Assembly (NCBI GenBank): GCA_009667805.1 | Contig: CM019065.1 | Location: forward strand, 21,789,822-21,853,821 | DNA length: 64,000 nucleotides | Source: Leptobrachium leishanense | Lineage: Eukaryota; Chordata; Amphibia; Anura; Megophryidae | Reading direction: 5' to 3' | Shown here: positions 34,701-43,099 of the stretch, one piece after another | Layout: each line of letters begins with the position of its first letter | Numbering within the stretch: the stretch's first letter is position 1 | Notes under the pieces: model-generated | What the model was told of the DNA's origin: nothing | The model's input: the letters and a program-made list of their open reading frames with translations, nothing else | The model's database searches: none | Made by a program: the position numbers and the translations under genes

Positions 34701-37700
34701 GCCTGAGCAGCCACCAAATTAAGCCACCGAACGGGGGTAAAAAAAAATAAATAAAACGCATGAAAATAAAAGGTCCTATTAAAAAAAATATGAAATTGTT
34801 CGATACAGAATAAAAAACGCCATAAACAAATAAAAGGGAATCACAAATTTCACCTAAAGAATTTCAGAAAATACCTTAAAAATATAAAAGGCTTTTTGCT
34901 AGAACTGAAAAGAATAGTTTGAATAAAAAATCAAAACGATAATATTTTTTTACATTGAATCTTATGGGATTCACCTGTTTAAACCCATCGAACTGAATCA
35001 CTGAAAAATCGTTGCGGAAAAAAATATGGGAATTTTGCCAACGATTCAGTGAAGTTCATCGTCTCTGAATAGATCAACCATTACTCTATCAGACTTTTCA
35101 CTGCCGCAAAAAGATCATTGAATTTTTTTTTGAGAAAGGATTTTTACCAGGAAGGATACATTAAGATTTCTCTTGTTTTCAAGTATGTCCTGGGTGGTGA
35201 GTATGTACCGTTGGGTGTCTTGCCAAGGACACTTACTGGAGAGGTTGCTCGCTGGGATCGAACCCATGACTCCACAGGATCTCTCCACGCAGAGCAGTGA
35301 CATTACCTCTACTCCACCCAGCCGGTACTGTGCGGAATTGTGGCAATCTGAGGCAAACTGCACCGTGTTTCTGTCAGTTCACCAATATTTGGAGAATATA
35401 CAGCTCTCTGATTAGACGAACAGCAATAAAATTGCTCCGTATATTGGAATTCACCATACAGTGCAATTTCAGAGCCATTCAGCTATTCAAAAAGCAGGCA
35501 GTTTGCCAAATATTGGCGAATTGCTAGCGAAATATGGTGCAGTTCGGCAGCAGTGAAATCCCCCGTAGAGAAGCAATGGTTAATTTATTCATAGACACCG
35601 AACAGAAGAAAAATGTCAGTGAAATGCCCTGATTTTCGATGGTTTCATTCGGCAGGTTTAATCAGGCGACTCCCATAGGTTTTGTCACGGTGGCCCATGT
35701 CCAGGGAAATGTTGCGCCTTCGACCCATGTCCGGGGAAATGTTGCACCTTCGACCCATGTCCAGGGAAATGTTGCGCCTTCGACCCATGTCCGGGGAAAT
35801 GTTGCACCTTCGCCCCATGTCCAGGGAAATGTTACACCTTCACCCCATGTCCAGGGAAATGTTGCACCTTCGCCCCATGTCCAGAGAAATGTTGCATCTT
35901 CGCCCCATTTCCGGGGAAATGTTGCGGCCGTCACAGCAGCTGATATCCAGAAAGCCTTGTTCCAGGGTACTGTGTACTACAGGACAGAGAATGGTGCTGC
36001 CCGCGAATCAGATGCAGCATGCAGGAAGGACAACCAATCGCAGCACATGACCAGCTATCCTATAGCAGAGCAGGGCGTCTCCTCTGAGCACCAATAGGAA
36101 GTGCTGTGGCTCTATTTAAAGGGCTTCCTTTCTCTTAGCAAGTTGCCCTAGCGTGGTTCCTGTTACTCCTAGTTGTTATTCCTATTCTGACTGATTTCCT
36201 GGTTTATACGATCCCGGGTTGTCTCGACTTCCCTGATTTCTGGCATAGTATAACGGACCTCTATTTCCTTAACCCCTGCCTATGTGTGTTTTGTTGGTTT
36301 GACCTGCTTAACCCGGCCATTATTAAGGACCGGCTAGCTAGAGCATTGTGGGTTACTTTATTCCGCAGGTTGTTTTTCTTTGCACTCCACCACTTTATTT
36401 GTGTTCGTCATTTTCAGTATTACTGACCATAACCCAGCCATTTCTAAGGACCGGTTGGTCAGGGTCTGTTGGCTTACATTCTGCAAGCGGGGTTAACCGA
36501 TCCTGACAGGTTTCAATGTTAAAAATATTCCCCGTCTTTGTTAAATTTGTTTATTCTGTTTATTCTTTTTATTTGCAGCAAATAGTCTATTTGTTATTTA
36601 GGCAATTTTCTTGACTTTTTAAGCAAAATGTTTTTCCCCAATTTTTCTTTAAATGGCATGTTTTTTTCTGTAACAGACCTTTTTATTATCATTCAAATGA
36701 CTTCATATGTAATTTGCATGCATTTTCATGTAGTAGTTTGTCTTTAAAACGCCTTTCTAATATTTAGTGTTTTTTTTTTTTTACCTGTTCGGCGGCTGGC
36801 CGGCTTTTTCCAGTGGCATTTGGCTGTCTGATCGAGCAAGTCATCGGCTGCGTTTGGCGGCTTGTAAGAGTATTCGGTGCATTGTCAGCTGCATTCGGCG
36901 GTTTGTTCGGCGGGTTGCGGCTGCATTCAGCGGTTTGTTTGGCGGGTTGCGGCTGCCTTCAACGATTTGATAGGCGTGTTTTGCGGCTGCGTTCGGTGGT
37001 TTGATCGGCGGGTTACGGCTGCGTTCGGTGGTTTGTTCGTCGGGTTGTGGCTGCATTCGTGAATAACCGTGAGACAATTTTTTTATTATTCAGGGTGGTG
37101 GAAAGTCTTTCTTTTTTTGGGGGAGGCAAATTATAATTTTATTATTATTTCATGGGGGGAACTTTTTCGGGTGGAGGGGCAGCTGAAACCAGGAGTTATC
37201 TTACCCGAATGGTGGACCCCTAGTCAGCTCCATCTTCACCCCGTCTTCTCCCTGTGGGCTGCGGTCTGTCTGGGCCCGGGGATGTTGGTGTTCTGGCACA
37301 TGAGGGAACCACTCATATCGGGCGAACGGCACACTTCTGGGAAATGCGCTGAGCACCTGATATGAGCAGTTCCCTCTTGTGCCAGAACACCAGCCAGCCG
37401 GCCGACGCATCCTAACAAATGGCTCCAGGTCTACAGCTTCAGCTTATTTCTGGGGGTGCTAGTCAGACTCTCTACGTGTACCTGCCCTTAAGCTGTGGCT
37501 AAGGTACTGGAGAAAGGCGTAAGAGTCACAAGGAGAACCCGGGTGTCTAGAGAGGAAGCGGCATTTGACAGATGTGACCCTGTCCAGGCACAGAGATCTG
37601 TTACACTTAGCACTTAGTATTTGAAAGCAGAAATATTTTCCCATTAACTCTCTTGTCCTATGAATTAGACAAGTGCATTTATTTTCAAATGAATTAAGAC

Positions 37701-40700
37701 TGGTACGAATTTTTGGGCAAGTTGTTATACACATCACTCAACAAAAAGACGCATCAACAATTGAAATAAAAAATGTATCATAAAGGAAAATGTTTCATTG
37801 GTGTTTTCATCTATTTTTACAATTTGAAATTTTAATGTGATAATATAAAATCAGAATGCCCAACCTCCACTCCTCTCTCTCTCATGCCTATTGGATGTGT
37901 GGTTAAGTCAGAGTTGGTGGGCCTTTTCACTATCTCCAATTAGTTCACCTGCTGTCCATAGCTGCCCAGTATATAGGGGATCTACGTTCCTCTATTTAGT
38001 AATTTCCCCACAGAGCAGGGGATGGAGTCAGTGGGAGCGTATTTAAGGCAAAGGGCAAGGGTAGAGATAAAGGGGGCAGGAGTTCCCCATATTTTTGTGG
38101 GCCAATGGCTTGGAGAGCAAATGGGTTTCCTGGGCACCCATCTGCTCTTGCAACTCCTCACCGTTTGTCAACTGATGAGGGTTTACTGATGCCATGTATC
38201 CTCACAAATTTCTAGTTCCTCTGGCAGAAAAGCAGCCCCAAAACATTAAAGATCCACCATAATTAATCATGAGTGTAAGGTACTTTTTCACAGGCCTTCC
38301 ACTCCAAACTCTACGCCAAACCCTCTTCTGATGTTTATTGCCAAAAATCTCTTATGTATTCACATGACCAGAGAACCCAATCCCATCTGAAGTTCCAGGG
38401 GTGTCTGGCAAACTGAAGATGCTTGAGCTTGGTTATGAATGACAGTAAAGGCTTGTGTCTTGTAACCCTTCAAAACAGCACTTGGTGATGTAGGTGACCT
38501 CAGACTGTAGTTTTGGAGACTTTATACCTTTGGGATGCAAATAAATACTACAATTGTCCAGGTGTGATCCTTGGAGATGATTTAGCCACTAAATGCTGTT
38601 ACATAACAGTTGCCATGAACTTCTTAATTATTGCCCTGATGGTGGGACTGCAACTGTAACCTCATACTATTTCCCTGTGAAACAGGAAGTCATGCTTGAA
38701 CTATTTCCTGTTCCTAGTTACCCAGGTGTACTAAAAATTTTAAATATCAGACACTGTATTTCAAATATATTTTTATCATATGATTACATAAGGGGTAAAT
38801 ATAATTGTGCCATACATATAGTTAACAAAGATTTTGGGATAAACCTGTGTTGTGGTTGCAGTTGTTTGACGTCCATGAGAGCAGAGGATGTTTGTATTTT
38901 TTGACCAAAAGATTGAAAGGTTAAACAACAGACAGTTTTTCACAAGCTTCTTTTCCCATATTTGCCAATTGGGACAATATTAGTGGTGGGCTCTTTTGTG
39001 GCTGAAAAAGCCTTACCTGAGGAAATTTGTAGATTCCTAGGATAGAAGCCAAAACAACTGAATGTGCGGAGATGGCAGATCCTATTATGGAGCTGAGAGG
39101 AGCATCTGTAAGACATCTGTAATTGGGGATGTGTCTGTCAAGCCCCGTCAACATTTGTAAAGTTCCCTCCAGGTCATACTGAAGAAGTGCACATGAATCA
39201 TATGCTCGAAAACCAAGAGTGATATTCGGAAGGATTTCATCATTTTTATTTATCTCATCCAGAGCAAACCGTACAGTTTGGAGGTGCTGTAAAGCCTCGA
39301 AGTAGAACCTTGTTGAACACACATTTAAACATCACATGGTTGGTACATAGACTGATCACAAACCTATTATTTCAATTACTTTGGTAAATCTTAATGTTTG
39401 AATGGAAATCCCTCTAAACATGATTTCACTAATTCATAAATACATTCACCCCATTGTAGTCATTTTCGGAAGTGTGTTCAGCTCAGTTTTTGTGAATTAA
39501 AGCAAAAATTGTGTTTTCTCAATTGGACACTGGGAAACAATGCCCGATGAATATGGAGACTTTGGTGTGCCTATATTTGAATCGTCTTAAAGATCAAATC
39601 ATGAGGGAAATGGAAAATACTGCTTAAACAAACTTAATAAACTAGAAACAGCTCTAAGACAAGAATGTCATAGACTAGCCCTTGAAGTCGGAAGAAGTCA
39701 GTTCCATTTTTAGGACCAAAGCCTCTTGATCTCCAGCTGAGTGAAATTAAATCCATTAGTGTTGTTGGAGATTTAAAGGAAGGGATACATAATGTAATAA
39801 TAATTATGTACTGACTGAGGAAGCGATTGAATTGCGTTTCAGTACTTGTTTTATTTTATTTTATTGGAATAAATCGTTTTTTAACCTATCAATTGATGGT
39901 CCTGCTCCTGTTTGATAAAAAGGAACACCACGGACAACCATCCGAAGGGGGATCCGGTACCACTCTACTTTTACCGGCCGTCTATACATCTGGTGTCCGA
40001 GGGGTGACACCCTAAAAACGTGAGTGTTTCATATGTTTTCTCTGAGCCTCATTGGTTTTATGGTCTACACCATGTCCTGGTCTATGTTTTGTGCTTGCTT
40101 CGAGGTAAGAGGACCTTTATAAACAGTAAGCTGAAGAGAAAGAACTCTGCCTTACTTGAAAGAAAATCTCCATTTTTATGGAAGGAAGCGCTTTATTCAC
40201 TGCAATCCTATACAATATGGTTAGGTTTAAGGAGTTAGGGTTAGGGTGTTAGGGTTAGGGCTAGGTTTAGGGGGTTAGGGCTAGGTTTAGGGAGTTAGGG
40301 TTAGGGTGTTAGGGTTAGCCGCTGGGATTTTGGATGTCTGGAAGTTGGCCATCTAGGAGTTGTCTGTGTAGGGAACTTGGTATGTCCAGCACTTTCTCTG
40401 TCTTGAAGTTGGCCGTCGGGATGTTGGCAATAGGTAATGTGGTCGTAAGGATTTCGACCCAAACCCTTATAATTTATTACTAATTGCCTTCTCTGGTGAT
40501 GATTCTAATTCTGAACTAAACCCTGATGAACCAAATAAGGATTCCAGCACACAGCCTCTCTCAGAACCAGACTTCGAGAACCCTAAACAAGGTCCCAGAG
40601 GGACATCACTAAACAATGAGAAGAGAAAACCAATGATTCCAGCTGTGAAAGGCACAATTGTGGCTTCCTACCCCTATAGCCTCTCTTTTTTGTTGAAGTG

Positions 40701-41639
40701 CAAGAGTCCAAGCTTTGTCCATCTTTCACTAGTTATAGACTCTAGTTCTATAGGAGGAACGGTTCCTGTGTCTACAGGACCCCTTTTACAATGGTGTGGG
40801 TGGCAGAAAAACTAGGGGACTAATCAAGATTCAGACTCATGGCAACATTGAACCCACTGATTTTCAGAACTCCCATCCTTGTGCTAAGCTGATCAATGTA
40901 TTACATACTTTGTAATATTGATTAATAGATTTTTCACTGTACTCCATTGTTCTGTACGATGTTAAAGCTAGTGACTAGAATAGACTCCTAATGCAAGCAG
41001 AAGGCAAACATTTTACAGTGGATGTAGCAGATTCATGTTATTCTGCTCCACACTGAGCTGCTGGGAAAAGAGATTGTTGTTGCCTGTATTAATCACATCC
41101 TTCTCCTTTGAAGTAAATGCAGGGTAAATCCAGTGCACTACAGTTAAAAGATGTTGTAGACTGTCATTTCTGCTTTTCTCGTGTTCAGGCCCACAGTGGC
41201 CATAGGGCAGAACGGACATTTGCCTGGTGGGACGTCAGACTAGACAGCTAGGCTGGTCTGCTTAACTCAATGGCTGTAGCCTCAATGGCCAAGAGAAAAT
41301 GTGCAAATTAAGGTAAAATAAACTGCTGTTTAGGGACATCATTTAAATGTTTCAGTGAAAATATGGTAACTATAGGCATTCACATCATCAAGTAATAGTA
41401 ACATCATTATAAATTCCTTACGTTGTACATTTGTTCCTTGATGGCTTTTCCTTGAAGAGGGTCTTTTGATAAAACTGTCCAAGATGTAATGGCAGTAGCA
41501 CTCCTATCATTATATCTCCAGGTTGTGTCATTCCACTGAGCTCCGTGATGGGAAGCCTGCATTGCTGGTCCTCAGAGTAAAACACTGGCATGAGGAGGAA
41601 CACAACCAGGTGTGAGACTATCTTATCCATTGAAGACAT
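21833..41639 (-). CDS. Vomeronasal type-2 receptor (V2R), gene A, complete
   Basis: Family C chemosensory GPCR of vomeronasal neurons, expected at the plasma membrane with a large extracellular ligand-binding domain. Coding exons on the minus strand: 41639-41422, 39308-39017, 33942-33112, 24116-23889, 23028-22905 and 22743-21833 (218, 292, 831, 228, 124 and 911 bases). These sizes are the usual ones for V2Rs, the phases agree, and the joined frame is 867 codons plus stop. Order: signal peptide (residues 1-22), Venus-flytrap domain (about 40-480), nine-Cys NCD3G domain (about 510-580), 7TM (about 590-840). Introns 1 to 5 are about 2.1, 5.1, 9.0, 0.86 and 0.16 kb, and the first three are packed with transposons. 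I see no disabling change. Exon limits are read from splice consensus, not from RNA. Confidence 0.9.
22744..22904 (-). other. GC-AG intron 5 of gene A
   Basis: A 161-base intron with gcaagt donor and cag acceptor. The counterpart in gene B (58615-58777, 163 bases) has the same GC donor. Confidence 0.8.
22905..23028 (-). CDS. V2R gene A, exon 5 (Cys-rich domain)
   Basis: Acceptor actttag|gtccc. Encodes VPNSVCSQSCPPGFWKAAR, then CCFQCVPCPQGEISNQT: six cysteines of the NCD3G domain. Length 124 bases as in other V2Rs. The donor reads acag|gcaagt, a GC splice donor. Confidence 0.9.
23213..23626. mobile_element. Chimeric TIR element in intron 4 of gene A
   Basis: The left end agtgatgagccgaacacccc is that of the TAGTGATGAGC family (complete at 25340). 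The right end ctctttgaataacctg is that of the cagggttattcaaag family (14644). Missing in gene B, so inserted after the gene duplication or replaced there. Confidence 0.6.
23889..24116 (-). CDS. V2R gene A, exon 4
   Basis: Acceptor ctgttacag|ctgctg, donor acacag|gtacag. The 76 codons run LLYYMKSMRLRLNSGKEVFF then DKNGDPPAVYDIVNWQ and FVKVGSYD: the end of the flytrap domain, leading to the Cys-rich domain. Length 228, phase 0 at both ends. Confidence 0.9.
24611..24811 (+). mobile_element. tRNA-derived SINE in intron 3 of gene A
   Basis: Head with gagtagaggtaacatcacag, B box ggttcaaatcctgg, body caagacacctaacggtacat and tail ctcaatgtatccttcctggt. It ends in a short (at)n run. Opposite strand to the host gene. 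Confidence 0.8.
24812..25331. other. Intron 3 sequence of gene A, nothing recognised
   Basis: AT-rich unique-looking intron sequence between a SINE and a hAT element. No motif stands out. Confidence 0.5.
25905..26270. repeat. Tandem repeat of about 140 bp inside the hAT element
   Basis: About two and a half copies of a unit with gtcacaccgtaacccctctg, gtggaagagtgcagggttgg and aaaatgatatggatctggta. Confidence 0.8.
27045..27180. repeat. Long palindrome (stem over 50 bp)
   Basis: ccatttggctgatccctcc and the following agaagaaatgttgaacc are mirrored by ggttcaacatttcttctgg and agggatcagccaaatgg around a (ta)n loop near 27113-27126. Probably a MITE nested in the hAT element. Confidence 0.8.
28047..29638. 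other. Intron 3 sequence of gene A between two hAT elements
   Basis: No coding or transposon signature recognised. A (tta)n microsatellite lies near 28645-28662. Confidence 0.5.
29647..32999. mobile_element. hAT-type element in intron 3 of gene A, with nested Helitron
   Basis: Ends cactggcgtccctaggg and, reverse-complemented, cagtggtgtcccgaggg. Perfect 8-bp duplications atcatatt at 29639-29646 and 33000-33007. The interior holds two units of the stop-and-go repeat also seen at 51480-52080, the shared module (split by a Helitron), a SINE tail (about 32835-32910) and C-rich ends. Without the Helitron the element is about 1.17 kb. No transposase. It lies 113 bases from the exon 3 donor. Confidence 0.85.
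30091..32270 (+). mobile_element. Non-autonomous Helitron nested in the hAT element
   Basis: Begins TC (tctatatatataaacgtgaa), ends gggcaaaagctag, with a GC-rich hairpin just before (cacgcgagcgaagccgcggg). Inserted between A (30090) and T (32271); joining the flanks restores ...caatatctaataaac, a sequence present uninterrupted at 27817 and, in reverse, at 15232 and 50481. No target duplication, as expected for Helitrons. The interior is about ten diverged repeats of about 145 bp (atgttacaggtgtgaaattt, ttaccattttccaaaaatcc, g-runs), and part of the 5' end is repeated at about 30450. No ORF. Confidence 0.9.
33112..33942 (-). CDS. V2R gene A, exon 3 (ligand-binding domain)
   Basis: Acceptor tatcaacag|atcagc, donor ggcag|gtaagc. 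The 277 codons include FPSFLRTVPSDVFQSKGLAD, LRWTWVGLVAADTDYG, VVVLYATGYDLVYLLNEM and CANIKGFKPWQ, all hallmarks of the V2R Venus-flytrap domain. Upstream in the same frame the sequence is dispersed-repeat DNA, so the 93 bases above 33942 are not exon. Its donor lies only 113 bases from a hAT insertion. Confidence 0.9.
33980..34455. repeat. Relative of the 9481 palindromic element
   Basis: A tandem pair of atggaacaggctggatactt-type ends (33980-34050 and 34390-34455) encloses a unit with atcccaaagtgg, ggtataaaagtaaaccc, ctgaaaagcagc and the hairpin region ggtgccgtgacgtgg. The same order of motifs occurs in the insertion at 9481-10406. It sits 38 bases upstream of exon 3 of gene A. Confidence 0.55.
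35136..35329 (-). mobile_element. tRNA-derived SINE, full length (minus)
   Basis: The reverse complement shows ggctgggtggagtagaggta, gggttcgatcccagc (B box), gtaagtgtccttggcaagac and ctcaatgtatcc-like tail text. It has the same strand as the host receptor gene. Confidence 0.8.
35683..36508 (+). mobile_element. Solo LTR (Gypsy-type) with internal minisatellite
   Basis: Begins TGTCACGG and ends CCTGACA, flanked by 5-bp duplications ggttt (35678-35682, 36509-36513). Removing it restores cccataggtttcaatgttaa of the host repeat. A TATA-like ctatttaaag sits near 36111. The left part contains about eight 30-bp repeats. The style (tgtcacgg...ctgaca, length about 0.8 kb) fits vertebrate Ty3/Gypsy LTRs. 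No internal region is left, so LTR-LTR recombination removed it. Confidence 0.85.
35693..35930. repeat. 30-bp minisatellite inside the LTR
   Basis: About eight copies of catgtccagggaaatgttgc followed by gccttcgacc. The period of 30 leaves three frames open by chance. Confidence 0.9.
36890..37056. repeat. Short GC-rich minisatellite, about 31-34 bp
   Basis: Five to six copies of ggtttgttcggcgggttgcg followed by gctgcattc, at the end of the module-bearing element. Confidence 0.8.
37283..37397. mobile_element. Imperfect palindrome, probable MITE
   Basis: ggtgttctggcacatgaggg and ccactcatatcggg are mirrored by cctgatatgagcagttccct and tgtgccagaacacc. About 115 bp, no duplication identified. Confidence 0.6.
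37398..38109. other. Intron 2 sequence of gene A, nothing recognised
   Basis: No gene or element identified. Confidence 0.4.
38110..38560 (-). pseudogene. Decayed Tc1-like transposase fragment
   Basis: The minus strand reads NYGGSLMFWGCFSARGTRNL near 38180-38280, the Gly-rich central box of Tc1-type transposases, preceded in other frames by degraded sequence. It is unrelated in detail to the intact element at 19021 (VWGCFAASGPG), so a different, older Tc1 lineage. Confidence 0.65.
38561..39016. other. Intron 2 sequence next to exon 2, nothing recognised
   Basis: No motif beyond the exon 2 donor at 39016. Confidence 0.4.
39017..39308 (-). CDS. V2R gene A, exon 2 (Venus-flytrap lobe 1)
   Basis: Acceptor caacaag|gttc, donor cctcag|gtaagg. 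Encodes FYFEALQHLQTVRFALDEIN, LPNITLGFRAYDSC and SAHSVVLASILGIYKFPQ, the standard exon 2 pattern. Length 292 bases, phase 2 in and phase 0 out. Confidence 0.9.
39790..40015 (+). repeat. Retroelement 3'-end-like repeat in intron 1
   Basis: gactgaggaagcgattgaat then tgcgtttcagtact and ttggaataaatcg resemble the ctga.gaag...gcgaaacg motif common in vertebrate retroelement tails. Family uncertain. Confidence 0.35.
40205..40316 (+). repeat. Degenerate TTAGGG-type interstitial repeat
   Basis: About 110 bases of gttagggttagggtgttagg and ctaggtttaggg variants. It looks like the telomeric repeat, but is interrupted and embedded in a dispersed repeat with related phrases (ggatgttggc). Confidence 0.75.
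40438..40815 (+). other. Open stretch of 125 codons, unidentified
   Basis: Open from just after a stop at 40435 to the stop ending at 40815; the first ATG is at 40633. Composition is protein-like (FSGDDSNSELNPDEPNKDSS, then an acidic/Pro-rich part, then SLSFLLKCKSPSFVHLSLV). It lies in intron 1 of gene A on the opposite strand. It may be a relic of a transposon protein or chance. Confidence 0.2.
40816..41421. other. Intron 1 sequence of gene A, nothing recognised
   Basis: No element identified between the open stretch and exon 1. Confidence 0.4.
41422..41639 (-). CDS. V2R gene A, exon 1 (signal peptide, N-terminus)
   Basis: Begins at ATG 41639 (a second in-frame ATG lies at 41630). Hydrophobic core SHLVVFLLMPVF, then CRLPITELSGMTQPGDIMIG, which matches the V2R N-terminus (GD..IGG..P.H). 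Donor caac|gtaagg after 41422, phase 2. The start context on the minus strand is cccaccATG, a good Kozak match. Confidence 0.85.
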
Positions 41640-42029
41640 GGTGGGTCTAAAATGGAGAAACCTGTGAAGAGAGCATGGGATTAATTAGATCATTTGGTGT
41701 CAGAAAGGGACTTTTTGCCACAAACACATAAATGTTTATGTTTATTGTAGATTATAGTAATGCTAAAGTGTCAAAAGATTCAAGCATGTGTTGGCCAAGA
41801 AACAAGAAGATCAAGTTAAAGGAAGGTTTACAAAGGGGTGAAATCTAAACCATCTGGAAGTCACTGGGTCCTTCATCAACAATGTCACTTATTCTGTATG
41901 TTGAATTCATAATCTATTGTAAAATGCTGGTGATTCCACTAGTTTGCTGTGGATCTATATTATTGGCTCCTCTCTGAATCTGCTGAATAGTCGAGTATCA
42001 TCAAATCTCTATTACACGGGATTAAAATC
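41640..42029. other. 5' flank of receptor gene A
   Basis: Upstream region on the minus strand. Just before the ATG lies ccattttag|acccacc, preceded by cttcacag|gtttc. This could be the acceptor of a 5'-UTR intron, but there is no RNA evidence. No TATA box can be assigned. Confidence 0.3.
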
Positions 42030-42830
42030 TCTTTTCACATCAAATAAAAGAAATTTAAATTGTAAAACTCCCATAATACATAAAAGTACATTGAAAAAAA
42101 TAATATCTGATGTTATAAAGGAAACAAACACCCATCAGCAGTCTTCTTCACCATCTTGACCCAATGTCACATCTTTCTCAACCTTGAGTAAAACCTCTTA
42201 AAAGTCTTGGCCCACGAGCAGGTCTTTGACAGTCTTTACAAAGAATTTGTCAACATCTTGACCCAATGAAAGGTCATTAAGACCTCTTTTGGGTTCAAAA
42301 CTTTGAAACAGACATGCTGGTTCAATTTATTGACACATTTGGTATATGACAAATGCTATAATCCAGGGGTGGGCAATTACGGCCCTCCAGATGTTTTGGA
42401 ACTACATTTCCCTTGAGCCTCTACCAACCTATTGAGCAGCCGAGCATCACGTGAAATATAGCTTCAAAACATCTGGAGGGCCATAATTGCCCACCTCTAC
42501 TATAATTAATTAAAAAAGGCAATAAAACATTGATAATTTCCCATAAGATACAAAAGAATAAGAGCACAAAATCTGATGATGCTATAAGGCAAACAAACAC
42601 TAAGTAGCCATTTCCTTCCCCATCTTCACCAAGTGACAGATCTTTCTTAACCTTAAGAAAGACCTCTTCAAAACACTGACCCGACAAAACGTCTTTTCAA
42701 CCTTTTAGACAAATTAAGACCCAAAGAATGGTCTTTCTCAATTTTGATAAAACCTGCTTCAACATCCTGATCCCAAGTAAACAGATTTGTCTACCTTGAG
42801 AAAAACCTCTTCATCTCCTTATAAGGACAA
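42030..42830. repeat. Old tandem duplication upstream of gene A
   Basis: 42030-42350 and 42510-42830 are diverged copies: cataatacataaaagtac vs cataagatacaaaagaat, ctgatgttataaaggaaaca vs ctgatgatgctataaggcaa, then caccatcttgacccaatg vs ccatcttcaccaag. Inside each copy a phrase like caaccttgagtaaaacctc recurs at about 55-60 bp. Confidence 0.65.
42364..42499. mobile_element. hAT MITE of 136 bp with TSD
   Basis: Arms caggggtgggcaattacggc and, reverse-complemented, tagaggtgggcaattatggc. Flanks ctataatc (42356-42363) and ctataatt (42500-42507) agree at seven of eight bases. Nearly a full palindrome; sits at the junction of the tandem duplication. Confidence 0.8.
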
Positions 42831-43099
42831 GTCAAAGTCTCGTCTTTGGATTCATACATTGGATTTCTATACAGCTAATTAAAAGTGTGTTGTGATTCTA
42901 AAACATATAGGCTGGAACAGGGTTTTATGCCTTGATATGCTTGGAATTTGGCAGATCCTAAGATTTGTCTCATTCTCGTTATAGCAGGTGCTTATTTGCA
43001 ACTTTGTCATCTCGTCTGCAAAAAAGTTATTACACATATTAGAAGTGCAGGATCAACACATTACCTCGTAGATCAGCAAGATCAAAAGCTGATGAATAG

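Larger units (their letters stand above)
34690..37075. mobile_element. Module-bearing element in intron 2, split by solo LTR
   Basis: Contains the shared module (cataggtttcaatgttaaaa) on either side of a solo LTR, plus text parallel to 32271-32700 (tttttacctgttcggcggct vs ttttacacgtcaggcggctt). It ends near gtgaataaccgtgag. The limits are approximate; a SINE (35136-35329) is inserted in its left part. No coding capacity. Confidence 0.5.

Noticed and set aside
35639..36097. Open frames of 152 and 122 codons with 10-residue repeats
   Set aside because: They arise from a 30-bp minisatellite in an LTR and are open in three frames on both strands.
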